Shown here piece by piece: positions 47,814 through 56,812 of a DNA stretch of 64,000 nucleotides (the stretch's first letter is position 1; the number at the start of each line of letters is the position of its first letter). Under the pieces are notes generated by a model. That model worked only from the letters and a program-made list of their open reading frames with translations, was not told the DNA's origin and ran no database searches. The stretch lies in the NCBI RefSeq assembly GCF_000179575.2, contig NC_015636.1, positions 1,403,495 through 1,467,494 on the forward strand, in the 5' to 3' direction. A program made the position numbers and the translations under genes. Origin of the DNA: Methanothermococcus okinawensis IH1. GTDB lineage: Archaea; AGJL01; Methanococci; Methanococcales; Methanococcaceae.

Positions 47814-48413
47814 ATGTATAGGATATTATTACTGTTGGAGGGAATAATTTTTTTAAATATTCCTTATAAAGAATATTTGATAGTAGGTATTTTTCTGTCA
47901 TTGTTAGCCATATATTTTAAAAAATTTTTAGGATTTATCATTTATTTAATAGTATTGTTATGGTTATCCAATGAATTATTTATTAAAAATATTTTTTCTT
48001 TGGATTTTATATATGCACTGGTATATTTAATATTTCCATCACTGCTAAGTTTAGAAACCATTTTGAAAAAGGATATTTCCCTAAATGATAAAACTGCAAT
48101 TTTTATCATCCCTTTGATACTGTATTTCATAGATGATATATTTAGGGTATTAAATAATTTTCAGAATCTAATAACTATTGTATATGGCATATTTTTGATT
48201 TATGCATTATATCTAAATTTCCAAGATGAATTGTATAAAATAAATAAAATTTTAATATTAAAAATTATGTCTATGGTTGTTATTCCAATATTTATTGTAT
48301 ATCTATTGTATATATTCTATCCAGATTTACTGTCCAATCCAAAATCCCAAATATCTCTTATAATAGGATTTACTGGTATTTTTTTACTGACATATAAAAT
48401 TAAACATCAGTGA
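47814..48413 (+). CDS. Polytopic membrane protein of the MoxR operon
   Basis: This protein of about 199 residues has around seven hydrophobic helices, such as RILLLLEGIIFLNIPYKEYL and FLGFIIYLIVLLWLSNELFI, and short loops. It follows DUF58 by 20 bp in the same direction. The start is uncertain. ATG 47814 and GTG 47805 are both possible, and neither has a good binding site, so translation may be coupled to the DUF58 stop. I recognise no family. Its place suggests a membrane part of the MoxR-DUF58 complex, in the position held in other genomes by DUF4129 or transglutaminase-type proteins, with no visible resemblance to them. Confidence 0.68.
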   Translation: MYRILLLLEGIIFLNIPYKEYLIVGIFLSLLAIYFKKFLGFIIYLIVLLWLSNELFIKNIFSLDFIYALVYLIFPSLLSLETILKKDISLNDKTAIFIIPLILYFIDDIFRVLNNFQNLITIVYGIFLIYALYLNFQDELYKINKILILKIMSMVVIPIFIVYLLYIFYPDLLSNPKSQISLIIGFTGIFLLTYKIKHQ

Positions 48414-48483
48414 TTAAGAATTTCCAATACTTTTTGAAATACTATTATAATAAATATTCCAATACCTATATAAACCATAATAT

Positions 48484-48648
48484 TTAGATTTTCCTGAACT
48501 CTTTTTTAAAATAAGGTCTAAATAACTCATACAATATTAAGAAGCATATAAGCAATAAAACAAGGAATAATTTAATATCATTTACAAAAATAGATATAAA
48601 TGTAATATATGATATAAGTATAATTAAAAATATCAATTCATATTTCAT
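48484..48648 (-). CDS. Small membrane protein (54 aa)
   Basis: A 54-codon frame opens at ATG 48648 behind TTAGGTGATTAA. It encodes two hydrophobic helices (YELIFLIILISYITFISIFV and LFLVLLLICFLILY) joined by NDIK and ends in a basic tail (FRPYFKKEFRKI). The excellent binding site and the alternating hydrophobic pattern support a real gene. It lies downstream of the 48753-49640 gene in the same direction, with a 104-bp gap, and convergent with the MoxR operon. No family is recognised. Confidence 0.65.
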   Translation of the reverse strand: MKYELIFLIILISYITFISIFVNDIKLFLVLLLICFLILYELFRPYFKKEFRKI

Positions 48649-48752
48649 TTAATCACCTAAATATAAAAGAGCTAATTATATTATTATTTTGATATTCTAT
48701 TTTATATCTTTAAATTATCTATTTTAATAATTTTAAATATTATTTTATTATT

Positions 48753-49640
48753 TTATATATTATTATCCAAGACATTTAATTTAATAATTATATTCCTATT
48801 ATCTTCGATTATCTCCTCTATTTTTAACATGCGATTTAACGATTTTGCAATACTTAATACTATAAAACCGCATACTGGACAGGGACATTTTTTACATAGT
48901 CCATCTTTTTGAAGTTTTTTACATACTGAGTTATCGTTTATTTTATATGATACTGTGATGGTTTTATTATCGTTAAAATTTACATTAACATTACTTCCAA
49001 GCTGAAAAAGATTTAAGGAATAATCCAAATAGTTTTCTATATTTATTATCATACTAGATTTATCATCATACTCATCAAGGGTGAGCTCATCCAAATCATC
49101 ATATTTTTTTAATATATTTATAAGGCTTTTCCCCAATGGCGTAAATACAATACCCATTTCTTTTTTGTTATCCGAATTTACAAATAAAACACTGTCATCA
49201 ATTAATCCAAAGTTTATCTTGAAATTTTCATTTAGTGGAAGAAATATGGCACCATTTTTTAAGTTTTCTCTTGGAGGAATGATTATTCCACTGTTTTTTA
49301 TATCCAAACTTTTTATCAATTTTCCAACCAAATCCATATAATCATTAAAAACACTTGAACCTATATTATATCTTAAATATTTTTCGTATGAAAACGACAA
49401 TAAAACCCAACCTATCAATAATAATCCAATTCCCAAATTTATAAAATGAATAATGCTATTGAGATATCCATAACCTAAAAATCCAAAACCCGCAGCAATT
49501 ACAATTATAGCAGTAAATTTTTTAAAATTAGAAATATTTAGTAGAAATTTAGTTCTTAATTTTTTATGTTTAATTAATTCAACATCATCATCATCACTGT
49601 TATTACTGTTATTATTACTGTTATTGTTATTATCTATCAT
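48753..49640 (-). CDS. Unknown membrane protein with Cys-rich C-terminal domain
   Basis: This 295-residue protein starts with a run of Asn, Ser and Asp (NNNNSNNNSNNSDDDDVE). Two membrane helices follow (about 42-60 and 66-86, with FIAGFGFLGYGYL-type glycine-rich sequence). A large soluble domain ends in KKLQKDGLCKKCPCPVCGFI, with five cysteines counting CKK earlier, in an arrangement fit for a metal or iron-sulfur site. VIDSVLF-type beta strands fill the middle. GGAGGAATTTAC is a very strong ribosome binding site. I recognise no family. Its neighbours (MoxR operon, small membrane protein, DUF1616) suggest an envelope function. Confidence 0.65.
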   Translation of the reverse strand: MIDNNNNSNNNSNNSDDDDVELIKHKKLRTKFLLNISNFKKFTAIIVIAAGFGFLGYGYLNSIIHFINLGIGLLLIGWVLLSFSYEKYLRYNIGSSVFNDYMDLVGKLIKSLDIKNSGIIIPPRENLKNGAIFLPLNENFKINFGLIDDSVLFVNSDNKKEMGIVFTPLGKSLINILKKYDDLDELTLDEYDDKSSMIINIENYLDYSLNLFQLGSNVNVNFNDNKTITVSYKINDNSVCKKLQKDGLCKKCPCPVCGFIVLSIAKSLNRMLKIEEIIEDNRNIIIKLNVLDNNI

Positions 49641-50042
49641 GTAAATTCCTCCAAGATATTTAAAAAATAAAAAAAATAATAAATTTATATGCTATATATA
49701 GGTTCAATACTTAATTCTATTAAAATTTTAAATAATTTTATATAACAATCATTCTATTACTTTTATTAAATCCATTTTTATAAAATCTAAATTAAATATT
49801 ATTTTATACCCTTATTGCTTATAATAACTTTATTTTTAATTTCTTAATCTCCTTTAAAATATATCTTAAAAGGTTTAATCATCTAATATTATTAATTTCC
49901 CATATATAAATTTTAATAAATTTTTTATTTAGTATAATGCTATAAAATATCTATTCTTTATAATTTATATTATAATTTATATAAAAACAGGAAATTTAAT
50001 AGGCATAATTAAGAGAATGTAAAATTAAATTATTATATATTG
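49641..50042. other. AT-rich intergenic region
   Basis: This 402-bp gap lies between two minus-strand genes. It is mainly A/T homopolymer-like sequence. One inverted repeat, CCTTTAAAATATATCTTAAAAGG near 49852-49874 (given as its arms CCTTTAAAATATA and TATCTTAAAAGG), could form a weak stem. The promoter of the 48753-49640 gene must lie here. I see no gene. Confidence 0.35.
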
Positions 50043-50588
50043 TTATATTAAAGATTTTTCAGTAGGTTTTGAAACATTTACCCAGAGATGAAGTTCCCTA
50101 TAAACCTTTTTTTTATCATCAATGGTTAATATAAATTCCACCTTATGTTTTCCAGTGCGGTCTATTGAAAAATTTAAAGGTATCAAAGCCGTTTCATTAT
50201 GCATTAAACTAATTTTCTTAGAAAAGGCGTAATTATAAGACAAGGTTCCATTCCATTCATTTTTTGGAGATATATTTATAGAATAATTATAATCGTAGGT
50301 ATCGTTTGATAAAAATACCCATACTGTATAATTCATAGGTCTATATTCAAGGTTCCTAACCCCAATAATCACAATACCAGATTCATTTTCATGTAATTGT
50401 GTAGGATAGTTATAAGCTTTTAAATCTTCGTTCAATATATAAAATTCTGTAAATCTCTCCCCAATCTTCGGAGCATTGATTAAATATATCGTTAAACCTA
50501 TTGAAGCGATTAATAGAATAAGTAATATAATTGTTAATGATTTTTCCAGTGTTTTTTTGTATTTTTTATAATAATCTTTAAAATTCAT
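50043..50588 (-). CDS. DUF1616-type membrane-anchored protein
   Basis: This 181-residue protein has one N-terminal membrane helix (LTIILLILLIASIGLTIYLI, about 18-37) followed by an extracytoplasmic domain. RFTEFYILNEDLKAYNYPTQ, then GIVIIGVRNLEYRPMNYTVW matches the DUF1616 C-terminal pattern. Several N-x-S/T sequons (NES, NDT, NIS, NGT, NET) agree with an external position. It is the second gene after manC, 8 bp from its stop, so the two are co-transcribed. AATAGGTGAATAA precedes the ATG. A role in surface glycan or glycoprotein assembly is suggested by manC but not proven. DUF1616 assignment is by memory of the motif. Confidence 0.75.
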   Translation of the reverse strand: MNFKDYYKKYKKTLEKSLTIILLILLIASIGLTIYLINAPKIGERFTEFYILNEDLKAYNYPTQLHENESGIVIIGVRNLEYRPMNYTVWVFLSNDTYDYNYSINISPKNEWNGTLSYNYAFSKKISLMHNETALIPLNFSIDRTGKHKVEFILTIDDKKKVYRELHLWVNVSKPTEKSLI

Positions 50589-50596
50589 TTATTCAC

Positions 50597-52006
50597 CTAT
50601 TTTCGTCCCCAATCATCATTGAATCTAATAATATCATCTTCTTCAAGATACTCCCCAATTTGAGCTTCAATGACTTCCAAAGGTATTTTTCCAGGATTTT
50701 CCAATCTATGCTTTAATCCACTTTTGACAAATGTGCTTTCACCATTTCTAACAAAATACTCCTTATCATCGACAACTACCTTTGCCATGCCTTTAACCAC
50801 TATCCAGTGTTCGCTTCTATGGTGGTGAAGTTGATAACTTAATTTTTTCCCCGGAAGAACTGTGATTCTTTTTATTTTATAAAATTTGCCCTCATCCAAT
50901 ATAGTATATGAGCCCCAAGGCCTATAAACCGTTTTATGATATAAAACCCTTTCATCATTTTTTCTTTTTAATGTATTGAATACCTCTTTAATTTTTTGGG
51001 AGCTCCCCTTCTTACAAATCATTAAGGCGTCCCTTGTATCGACAACTATCAAATCATTTACATCAATCAACGATGTAAATTTATTATTTTCAGTATTTAT
51101 CAAGTTATTTTTTGAATTGATAAAAAGATTTTCGCCATGAACAATATTTCCAGCGTCATCCGTTTTAAATTCATCATAAAAGGCATCAAAACTACCCAAA
51201 TCATTCCATTTTATATTTAAAGGTATAACTGCTACATTTTTTGATTTTTCCATTATACCGTAATCTATCGATATATCGGGGACATTATTATATACTTCAT
51301 TTATATCATCAGATTTAAACAATTCATAGAGCTCAGGTTTATATGTTTTTACCTCCTCTTCAAATAAATCGGCATCAAATAAAAACATCCCGCTATTCCA
51401 AAGATAACCGTTTTTAATATATTTCTCTGCGGTTTTTAAATCAGGTTTTTCTTTAAATTCATCAACGGTATATCCAATATTTAGTTTCTTTAAAGGCTTT
51501 ATATAACCATATCCAGTATGTGGCTTTGTTGGAGTTATTCCAAATGTTATTAAATAATCTTTTGCGATTTTCTTTCCTTCCATTATGGTATTTATAAACA
51601 ATTCCTCATCATTTTTGTCGATTAGATGGTCAGATGGAAATACTCCAACGATGTTTTTATTATTGTCGTTTTCATTATTATTATTCTTATTTTTAATGAC
51701 TTTTACTCCATAATATATTGCTGGAAGTGTATTTTTTCCAATCGGTTCAATCAATATATTATCCTCATTAAAATTGTTATAACCGAGCTCTTCAATTTGA
51801 CCCAATACCAAAAATTTATGTTTTTCATTTGTTACAATATAAATATCATCTAAATTATTATTGCTCAGTGCTAAGCATCTTTCAAAAGTCATTTGAAAAA
51901 GAGATTTTTTAAATGATTTAAATTTTATAAATTGTTTTGGATAATATTCTCTGCTTAATGGCCATAATCTACTGCCTACTCCCCCTGCCAATATAATAGA
52001 TTTCAT
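50597..52006 (-). CDS. manC: Mannose-1-phosphate guanylyltransferase / mannose-6-phosphate isomerase
   Basis: This 469-residue bifunctional protein has the nucleotidyltransferase start IILAGGVGSRLWPLSREYYP and FPSDHLID. The motif YTVDEFKEKPDLKTAEKYI and NSGMFLFDADLF follow. A C-terminal cupin has RPWGSYTILDEGKFYKIKRI and then LSYQLHHHRSEHWIVVKGMA, the phosphomannose isomerase part. It makes GDP-mannose for surface glycans. The ATG at 52006 behind GGGTGAAAAAG is preferred over the GTG at 52015, which lies in the binding site. DUF1616 follows directly. Confidence 0.94.
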   Translation of the reverse strand: MKSIILAGGVGSRLWPLSREYYPKQFIKFKSFKKSLFQMTFERCLALSNNNLDDIYIVTNEKHKFLVLGQIEELGYNNFNEDNILIEPIGKNTLPAIYYGVKVIKNKNNNNENDNNKNIVGVFPSDHLIDKNDEELFINTIMEGKKIAKDYLITFGITPTKPHTGYGYIKPLKKLNIGYTVDEFKEKPDLKTAEKYIKNGYLWNSGMFLFDADLFEEEVKTYKPELYELFKSDDINEVYNNVPDISIDYGIMEKSKNVAVIPLNIKWNDLGSFDAFYDEFKTDDAGNIVHGENLFINSKNNLINTENNKFTSLIDVNDLIVVDTRDALMICKKGSSQKIKEVFNTLKRKNDERVLYHKTVYRPWGSYTILDEGKFYKIKRITVLPGKKLSYQLHHHRSEHWIVVKGMAKVVVDDKEYFVRNGESTFVKSGLKHRLENPGKIPLEVIEAQIGEYLEEDDIIRFNDDWGRK

Positions 52007-52205
52007 CTTTTTCACCCTCTGTAAGTTAATATAAATTAATCATTATTATCTAAACATAATTATTTGTTCTAATTATATATAAAAATAATATGATTTGAGA
52101 TATATATTTAGTTTTATATGTTATATAATATATTCAGTAGGATATAATATTTTATAGTATTTTTATCATTTTTTATATTGTCCTATAATAAAAACTTAAA
52201 ATATA

Positions 52206-52706
52206 TTAATATGTAATATTATATTCTTCTTTTAAGATTTTAACTAACACATCAAGTGTTTTTTTAATACCATTTTTCTGTCTCTCAATTATATTCTTTC
52301 CATTTATTAGGTCACCATAAACATCTGTTGTAAATACATATTTATTTTTATTCGTTAAAATACATATACCCCCCCTTCCAACACCTGCGGTAGTCCCTAT
52401 GGATATATCGCAGTTTAAAATATCTTTAACACCTTTTGCCATTAAATACGATACTTTTAAATCATTCTTTTCAGAGTATGCCTTTGCATATTCGTATTTA
52501 TAATCGGGAATTGGCAACTTAATATTTAAAAGTTTCTCGGCACTGTATTTTAGTGGAATAAACATTGAAGCCATTACCTTCACATGACCATTGATGTAAG
52601 GATAATATGGATGCTCTTTAACTTCGTTATATCCCGATGCAATTTTATGTATTGTAGTCCCTATTTTTCCATGGGTAAAACACTCTGCTGTGGCTATTGA
52701 TAGCAT
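52206..52706 (-). CDS. UPF0254 family protein
   Basis: This 166-residue protein begins MLSIATAECFTHGKIGTTIH and contains IGTTAGVGRGGICILTNKNK and YVFTTDVYGDLINGKNI. These conserved segments match UPF0254, a methanogen-enriched family with no assigned role. The glycine-rich GVGRGG stretch could bind a nucleotide or phosphate. The ATG follows TTGGTGATTAT. It is divergent from cheF across a 266-bp gap and separated from manC by 190 bp. It may be transcribed alone. Confidence 0.8.
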   Translation of the reverse strand: MLSIATAECFTHGKIGTTIHKIASGYNEVKEHPYYPYINGHVKVMASMFIPLKYSAEKLLNIKLPIPDYKYEYAKAYSEKNDLKVSYLMAKGVKDILNCDISIGTTAGVGRGGICILTNKNKYVFTTDVYGDLINGKNIIERQKNGIKKTLDVLVKILKEEYNITY

Positions 52707-52972
52707 ATAATCACCAATATTCTATTTTATTTGGGAAATTTATAAATATGATTATACAATATATTAAATCTTGATAAATTTATATAATGAAAGCTAAAAT
52801 TTAAAAAATTTAAGTAGTTATAATATATAACTCTTTGTTTAAAGTTTAAAATATAAATCAAATACCCAATGATGCAATAATATATATTTTGATTATTTTT
52901 AATTTTAAATTTTAATAAAGGAAGATTTTAAGTTAACCTAAAAACTTATTATTATAAAAGGAGTTGATTCCA

Positions 52973-54037
52973 ATGACAAAATCCAAATCTAAAGCAATCG
53001 CTAGATTTGAAGGCAAGGGCATAATTGTTAATCCATATACATTAAAAGACCCATTCACAAAGTGGAATAAGCTTCAAATAATGTTATTTAATGATAAAAT
53101 TGAATTTAATTTTGGCAATAAAAAAATTGAAGCTAATCTTGAATATATAGAAGACATAGGCGCTGAACTACCAAGAAGAGCTATGGAAATTGCAAAGGCG
53201 TCTCTTGAAGATATATCCCATTATTCTTCAATCACTATAAGACTTCCAGACAGTGATAGGACTATAATTGGTTTTGCACCGGAAACATCACTATATGGAA
53301 AAACATTGGTAAATTCGTTTTTAAAAAAACTTTTTTATATATTACTCAGTAAAAAAGAAGTAAAAGTGCAGTATGGTATAATTAAGGGAGGTTCTTTTGA
53401 TACATCAGTGTCATGGGAAGATGGATTCTTGGTGTTTGCACAAAAACCTATAAAAAAAGGAGTCTCAGTAGTTAATGAGCAGGTTTTAGCCGTAGCTGTA
53501 ACAAGCGGCGGAAAACCAAAAGTTTATGACTTATTTAACAATATAGAATCAGTAGATAGAGTATCTAAAACCATCACGATGGGGGAAAAAGAAGATGAAG
53601 TGGAAGTTCTTGAAATAAAACAAATTAAAGGCGGAGAAACTATGACTTCATATATTTACTTACCTCAAAAAGAAAGGCTATTTGTTCTAAGATATATTGC
53701 AACATTAACAAAATATTCCAATTCGGTTAAGAAACTATTGCCAAAAACGGAAGATGAATTGGAATCACAGTTAGCATCTGAAAGTTGGAGTGGCGATAGA
53801 ATAAAAAGTGAAATTGAACAGTTAGAACCTGAGGAACAGGAAATATTGACTGCATTATATACTGGAATATCATCCCTTGAATTGCCCCCTATGATGGGTT
53901 TGGAAGTTGATGAAGTGGAGAAAATATTGGAAAAATTAATTGATAAAGGACTTCTTGACTTGGTAAGAATAAGAAAAGAGACAGAATTAACTGAAAAAGG
54001 TAGGGCAATTACTAACTATATTATATCTAACTTTTAA
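52973..54037 (+). CDS. cheF: Archaeal taxis protein CheF
   Basis: This 354-residue protein matches the archaeal CheF/DUF439 family: SKAIARFEGKGIIVNPYTLK, WNKLQIMLFNDKIEFNFGNK, TIRLPDSDRTIIGFAPETS, and a winged-helix-like end GLEVDEVEKILEKLIDKGLL. CheF links phosphorylated CheY to the archaellum motor switch. It is the first of four plus-strand che genes. I chose the ATG at 52973, nine bases after AAAGGAG. The upstream TTG at 52964 touches that site. The family is confined to motile archaea, so an archaellum is expected elsewhere. Confidence 0.93.
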   Translation: MTKSKSKAIARFEGKGIIVNPYTLKDPFTKWNKLQIMLFNDKIEFNFGNKKIEANLEYIEDIGAELPRRAMEIAKASLEDISHYSSITIRLPDSDRTIIGFAPETSLYGKTLVNSFLKKLFYILLSKKEVKVQYGIIKGGSFDTSVSWEDGFLVFAQKPIKKGVSVVNEQVLAVAVTSGGKPKVYDLFNNIESVDRVSKTITMGEKEDEVEVLEIKQIKGGETMTSYIYLPQKERLFVLRYIATLTKYSNSVKKLLPKTEDELESQLASESWSGDRIKSEIEQLEPEEQEILTALYTGISSLELPPMMGLEVDEVEKILEKLIDKGLLDLVRIRKETELTEKGRAITNYIISNF

Positions 54038-54114
54038 TGGACGTAATGTATAAATACCCGTGTCTCTAAAAATGTACATTTATATGAATATACAAACTAA
54101 ATAGGTGAAGTAAT

Positions 54115-54486
54115 ATGGCAGATGTTGTAAGAACTCTGGTGGTTGATGATTCTGCATTTATGAGAAATATTTTAAAAAAAATTTTAGCCTCAACAAACAA
54201 ATATGTTGTAGTGGGAGAAGCATCAAATGGTAAAGAAGCTATCGAAAAAACAAAAGAACTAAATCCTAACTTAATCACTATGGATATTGTAATGCCTGAG
54301 CTCACGGGGATAGAAGCTACAAGGGAAATAAAAAAAGAGTTTCCTGATATAAAGATTGTAATGTGCACCTCAGTTGATCAGGAAAAAAAGATGATTGAAG
54401 CCATAGATGCAGGTGCGGATGGCTATATAGTTAAACCATTTCAAGCTCCAAAAATTCTTGAACAACTTAATAAATTATTTCAATAA
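54115..54486 (+). CDS. cheY: Chemotaxis response regulator CheY
   Basis: This 123-residue single receiver domain has the acidic pair in LVVDDSAFMR (Asp11, Asp12), the phospho-accepting Asp57 in LITMDIVMPELTG, the switch Thr/Ser in VMCTSVDQ and the Lys in GYIVKPFQAP. No output domain is present. CheA phosphorylates it and CheF delivers it to the motor. AATAGGTGAAGTAAT precedes the ATG. It is 77 bp after cheF and 37 bp before the first cheC. Confidence 0.97.
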   Translation: MADVVRTLVVDDSAFMRNILKKILASTNKYVVVGEASNGKEAIEKTKELNPNLITMDIVMPELTGIEATREIKKEFPDIKIVMCTSVDQEKKMIEAIDAGADGYIVKPFQAPKILEQLNKLFQ

Positions 54487-54523
54487 ATAATTATTTTCAT
54501 TACAAAATTTTCAAAGGGTTATT

Positions 54524-55240
54524 ATGAAATGTGGCAATGTATATATTTCGCCTAAATCATGGGATATTATAATGCAAGATATTATTAATGAAGAAATGAA
54601 AGAAAAAATGATATATTCTGAAAAGGAATGTAATTTTGTAAAAAATTTTCGTATAATGGGATTAACCAGAGTTGAAGAAATAGGAAAATCTGCTGCTGAA
54701 AAAGCATGTGGTTTTATAAGGGATATGACTGGAAATCATGTGGAGACCAAATCAGTTAATGTTATGATTACTACTCCATTGGAGATTAAAGAAGAAAAAA
54801 TTAAAAATGACTATAAAATAGTAACTGGAATTAATTTCAGTGGAGATATAAATGGAATTGGTGTATTAATATTCTCAGAAGATTGTGCATTAAAACTGTC
54901 GAAATCTATGCTCGCAGGAATGGGCATGGAGGATTACAGCGATGAGTTAGATGAAATGAAAATATCTGCCCTTAATGAAACATGTAATTTGATTATATCT
55001 GCTTATGTAGATACCATAGCTAATTTTATGGATATATCATTGAACATGTCCCCACCGTTTTTTATCAAAGGTATTGAATATGAAATAATTGAAAATATTT
55101 TTGGAGATTGTGGCGTAAATAACCAGGACTTAGTATTAACCTTTAAATCTGGGCTTTTTTCTCAAGGAATTGGTTCAGGTTTTGAAGTATTGATTGTAAT
55201 GCCTCCAAATTCAATAAATACATTATTTAAAAAATTATAA
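54524..55240 (+). CDS. cheC: Chemotaxis phosphatase CheC, first copy
   Basis: This 238-residue member of the CheC/CheX/FliY family has one clear active motif, ISALNETCNLIISAYVDTIA with E-x-x-N, followed by SPPFF about 23 residues on. The first pseudo-repeat, RVEEIGKSAAEKACGFIRDM, lacks the Asn and is probably inactive. An N-terminal extension of about 35 residues (WDIIMQDIINEEMKEKM) is unlike bacterial CheC. CheC dephosphorylates CheY-P and binds CheD. GGGTTATT lies before the ATG. The next cheC begins 31 bp later. Confidence 0.9.
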   Translation: MKCGNVYISPKSWDIIMQDIINEEMKEKMIYSEKECNFVKNFRIMGLTRVEEIGKSAAEKACGFIRDMTGNHVETKSVNVMITTPLEIKEEKIKNDYKIVTGINFSGDINGIGVLIFSEDCALKLSKSMLAGMGMEDYSDELDEMKISALNETCNLIISAYVDTIANFMDISLNMSPPFFIKGIEYEIIENIFGDCGVNNQDLVLTFKSGLFSQGIGSGFEVLIVMPPNSINTLFKKL

Positions 55241-55271
55241 TCTTTTATAAATTAAAATTAGGGGGTTATTA

Positions 55272-55877
55272 ATGAGTATTTTAGAATCTATGAAAAAAAT
55301 AACAAGCATAGGGCAGGATGCATCGGAGAATATTGCTAAGGCTTTTGAAGGATTAACTGGGGAAAATACTGAGGTTCAATTTTTAGGAACTCGATTTGTA
55401 CCAGTGGAGTATTTACCTGAGCAATTTGGAGATGAAACCTGTAAAATTGTTCGTATAGATTTTAATGGTGTGCTTTCAGGCAGAACTTTAATGATTTTGC
55501 CAAAAGAAGATGCTGTAAAATTAGAGAAACTTCTTCTTTTAGACATTCTTTGGGATAGTTTAGTAAATAAAGTAGAACTGCCGGATTATTCTGAGATGGA
55601 AGTTTCCCTAATAGGTGAAGTGGCAAATATTGTAGTGGCTGCATTTTTAAATGTTTTTGCTAATACCTTAGAGGATGAAATAAATATTACGCCCCCTGAG
55701 TTTATTGAAGACAGTGGATTCTCAGTGGTAGAATCATTAATTCTTGAAATGGGTGACAATTTAGACATTGCTCTTGTATTTGATAATAAAATAGATATTG
55801 TTGGTAAATTCCCAATAAAGTGTAATCTTCTGATTTTAATTAATCCAGAAACTGTCGAAAATCTTAATATCCTTTAA
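55272..55877 (+). CDS. cheC: Chemotaxis phosphatase CheC, second copy
   Basis: This 201-residue CheC-family protein has an E-x-x-N motif in EVSLIGEVANIVVAAFLNVF followed by TPPEFI. The first pseudo-repeat, KITSIGQDASENIAKAFEGL, is again degenerate. It is shorter than the upstream copy and lacks its N-terminal extension. Two diverged CheCs in tandem are common in archaeal che loci, where they may contribute different phosphatase or CheD-binding roles. AGGGGGTTATTA is a strong binding site. The gene ends 27 bp from the convergent cheR. Confidence 0.9.
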   Translation: MSILESMKKITSIGQDASENIAKAFEGLTGENTEVQFLGTRFVPVEYLPEQFGDETCKIVRIDFNGVLSGRTLMILPKEDAVKLEKLLLLDILWDSLVNKVELPDYSEMEVSLIGEVANIVVAAFLNVFANTLEDEINITPPEFIEDSGFSVVESLILEMGDNLDIALVFDNKIDIVGKFPIKCNLLILINPETVENLNIL

Positions 55878-55904
55878 ATTTTAAAAATTAGAATATAATT
55901 ATAA

Positions 55905-56729
55905 TTAATTTTTTTTAGCCATGTAAATCCTTTCTCTATGATTTATTGGTGTGAATAATGTTCTGGCTTTTCCATGCAATATTTCAGTTTTTCCAAGAAT
56001 TAAATATCCATTATTAACAAGACCCTCATAAAATTTTAAAAATAATTCAGCTTGAATTTTTTTATCAAAATATATTATGACATTTCTACAAAGTATAATG
56101 TTCATTCCTTTTAAAGGGGGTTCTTTTATTAAATCATGCTTTTTAAATTTAACATATTTTTTAATATCCTTTTTAAGTTCGTATTCTTGTTCATTTAATT
56201 TTATAAAATATTTGGATATCAATTCTTTATCAATATTTTTCAGCTGTTTATGAATATAGACCCCTTTTTTAGCCCTATCCAATATTTTGCTATCCAAATC
56301 AGTTCCAATAATACTTACAGGCATAAATTTTCTGTTATGTTTTTCTTTTAATTCATTTATCATAATTGCCAGTCCATATGGCTCTTCACCTGAGGAGCAG
56401 CCTGCACTCCATATTTTTAAACCCCTAATAGTCCTTTTATCCATTATAAGATTTTCCAATATTTTGTATATCTCTTTATATACAGTATTATCCCTCCAAA
56501 ACTCTGTTACATTTACTGTTAAGGTATCTTCCAATTTTTTATATTCGTCTGGATTATTTTTGATTAAATATTCATAATACTCTCGATAATTTTTACATTT
56601 ACATGCCCTCATCCTAACTGCTACTCTTCGTTTTATATATGCGTCTTTATATTGTTCTATATTTATTTTTAACTTAAATCTAATTTCCCTTTTTATTTTA
56701 TCAAAATATATGTCATCGTTAGTTTTCAT
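55905..56729 (-). CDS. cheR: Chemoreceptor methyltransferase CheR
   Basis: This 274-residue protein has an N-terminal helical domain (YIKRRVAVRMRACKCKNYRE) and an AdoMet methylase part. It holds LTVNVTEFWRDNTVYKEIYK, IWSAGCSSGEEPYGLAIMIN, IIGTDLDSKILDRAKKGVY and NIILCRNVIIYFDKKIQAEL. It methylates glutamates of the MCPs for adaptation. The ATG at 56729, seven bases after AAAGGTA, is preferred to the ATG at 56735. It follows MCP1 by about 80 bp in the same direction. Confidence 0.95.
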   Translation of the reverse strand: MKTNDDIYFDKIKREIRFKLKINIEQYKDAYIKRRVAVRMRACKCKNYREYYEYLIKNNPDEYKKLEDTLTVNVTEFWRDNTVYKEIYKILENLIMDKRTIRGLKIWSAGCSSGEEPYGLAIMINELKEKHNRKFMPVSIIGTDLDSKILDRAKKGVYIHKQLKNIDKELISKYFIKLNEQEYELKKDIKKYVKFKKHDLIKEPPLKGMNIILCRNVIIYFDKKIQAELFLKFYEGLVNNGYLILGKTEILHGKARTLFTPINHRERIYMAKKN

Positions 56730-56812
56730 AGACATTACCTTTGTTTATTGTTATAAAAATAAAATAATCGAAAATTAAAAAATAGTTCAAAAAAGATTAA
56801 AAAAGAATAAAC

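Noticed and set aside
48414-48483. A 22-codon hydrophobic frame directly after the 54-aa membrane protein
   Set aside because: It is too short, has no good binding site, and overlaps the likely terminator area.
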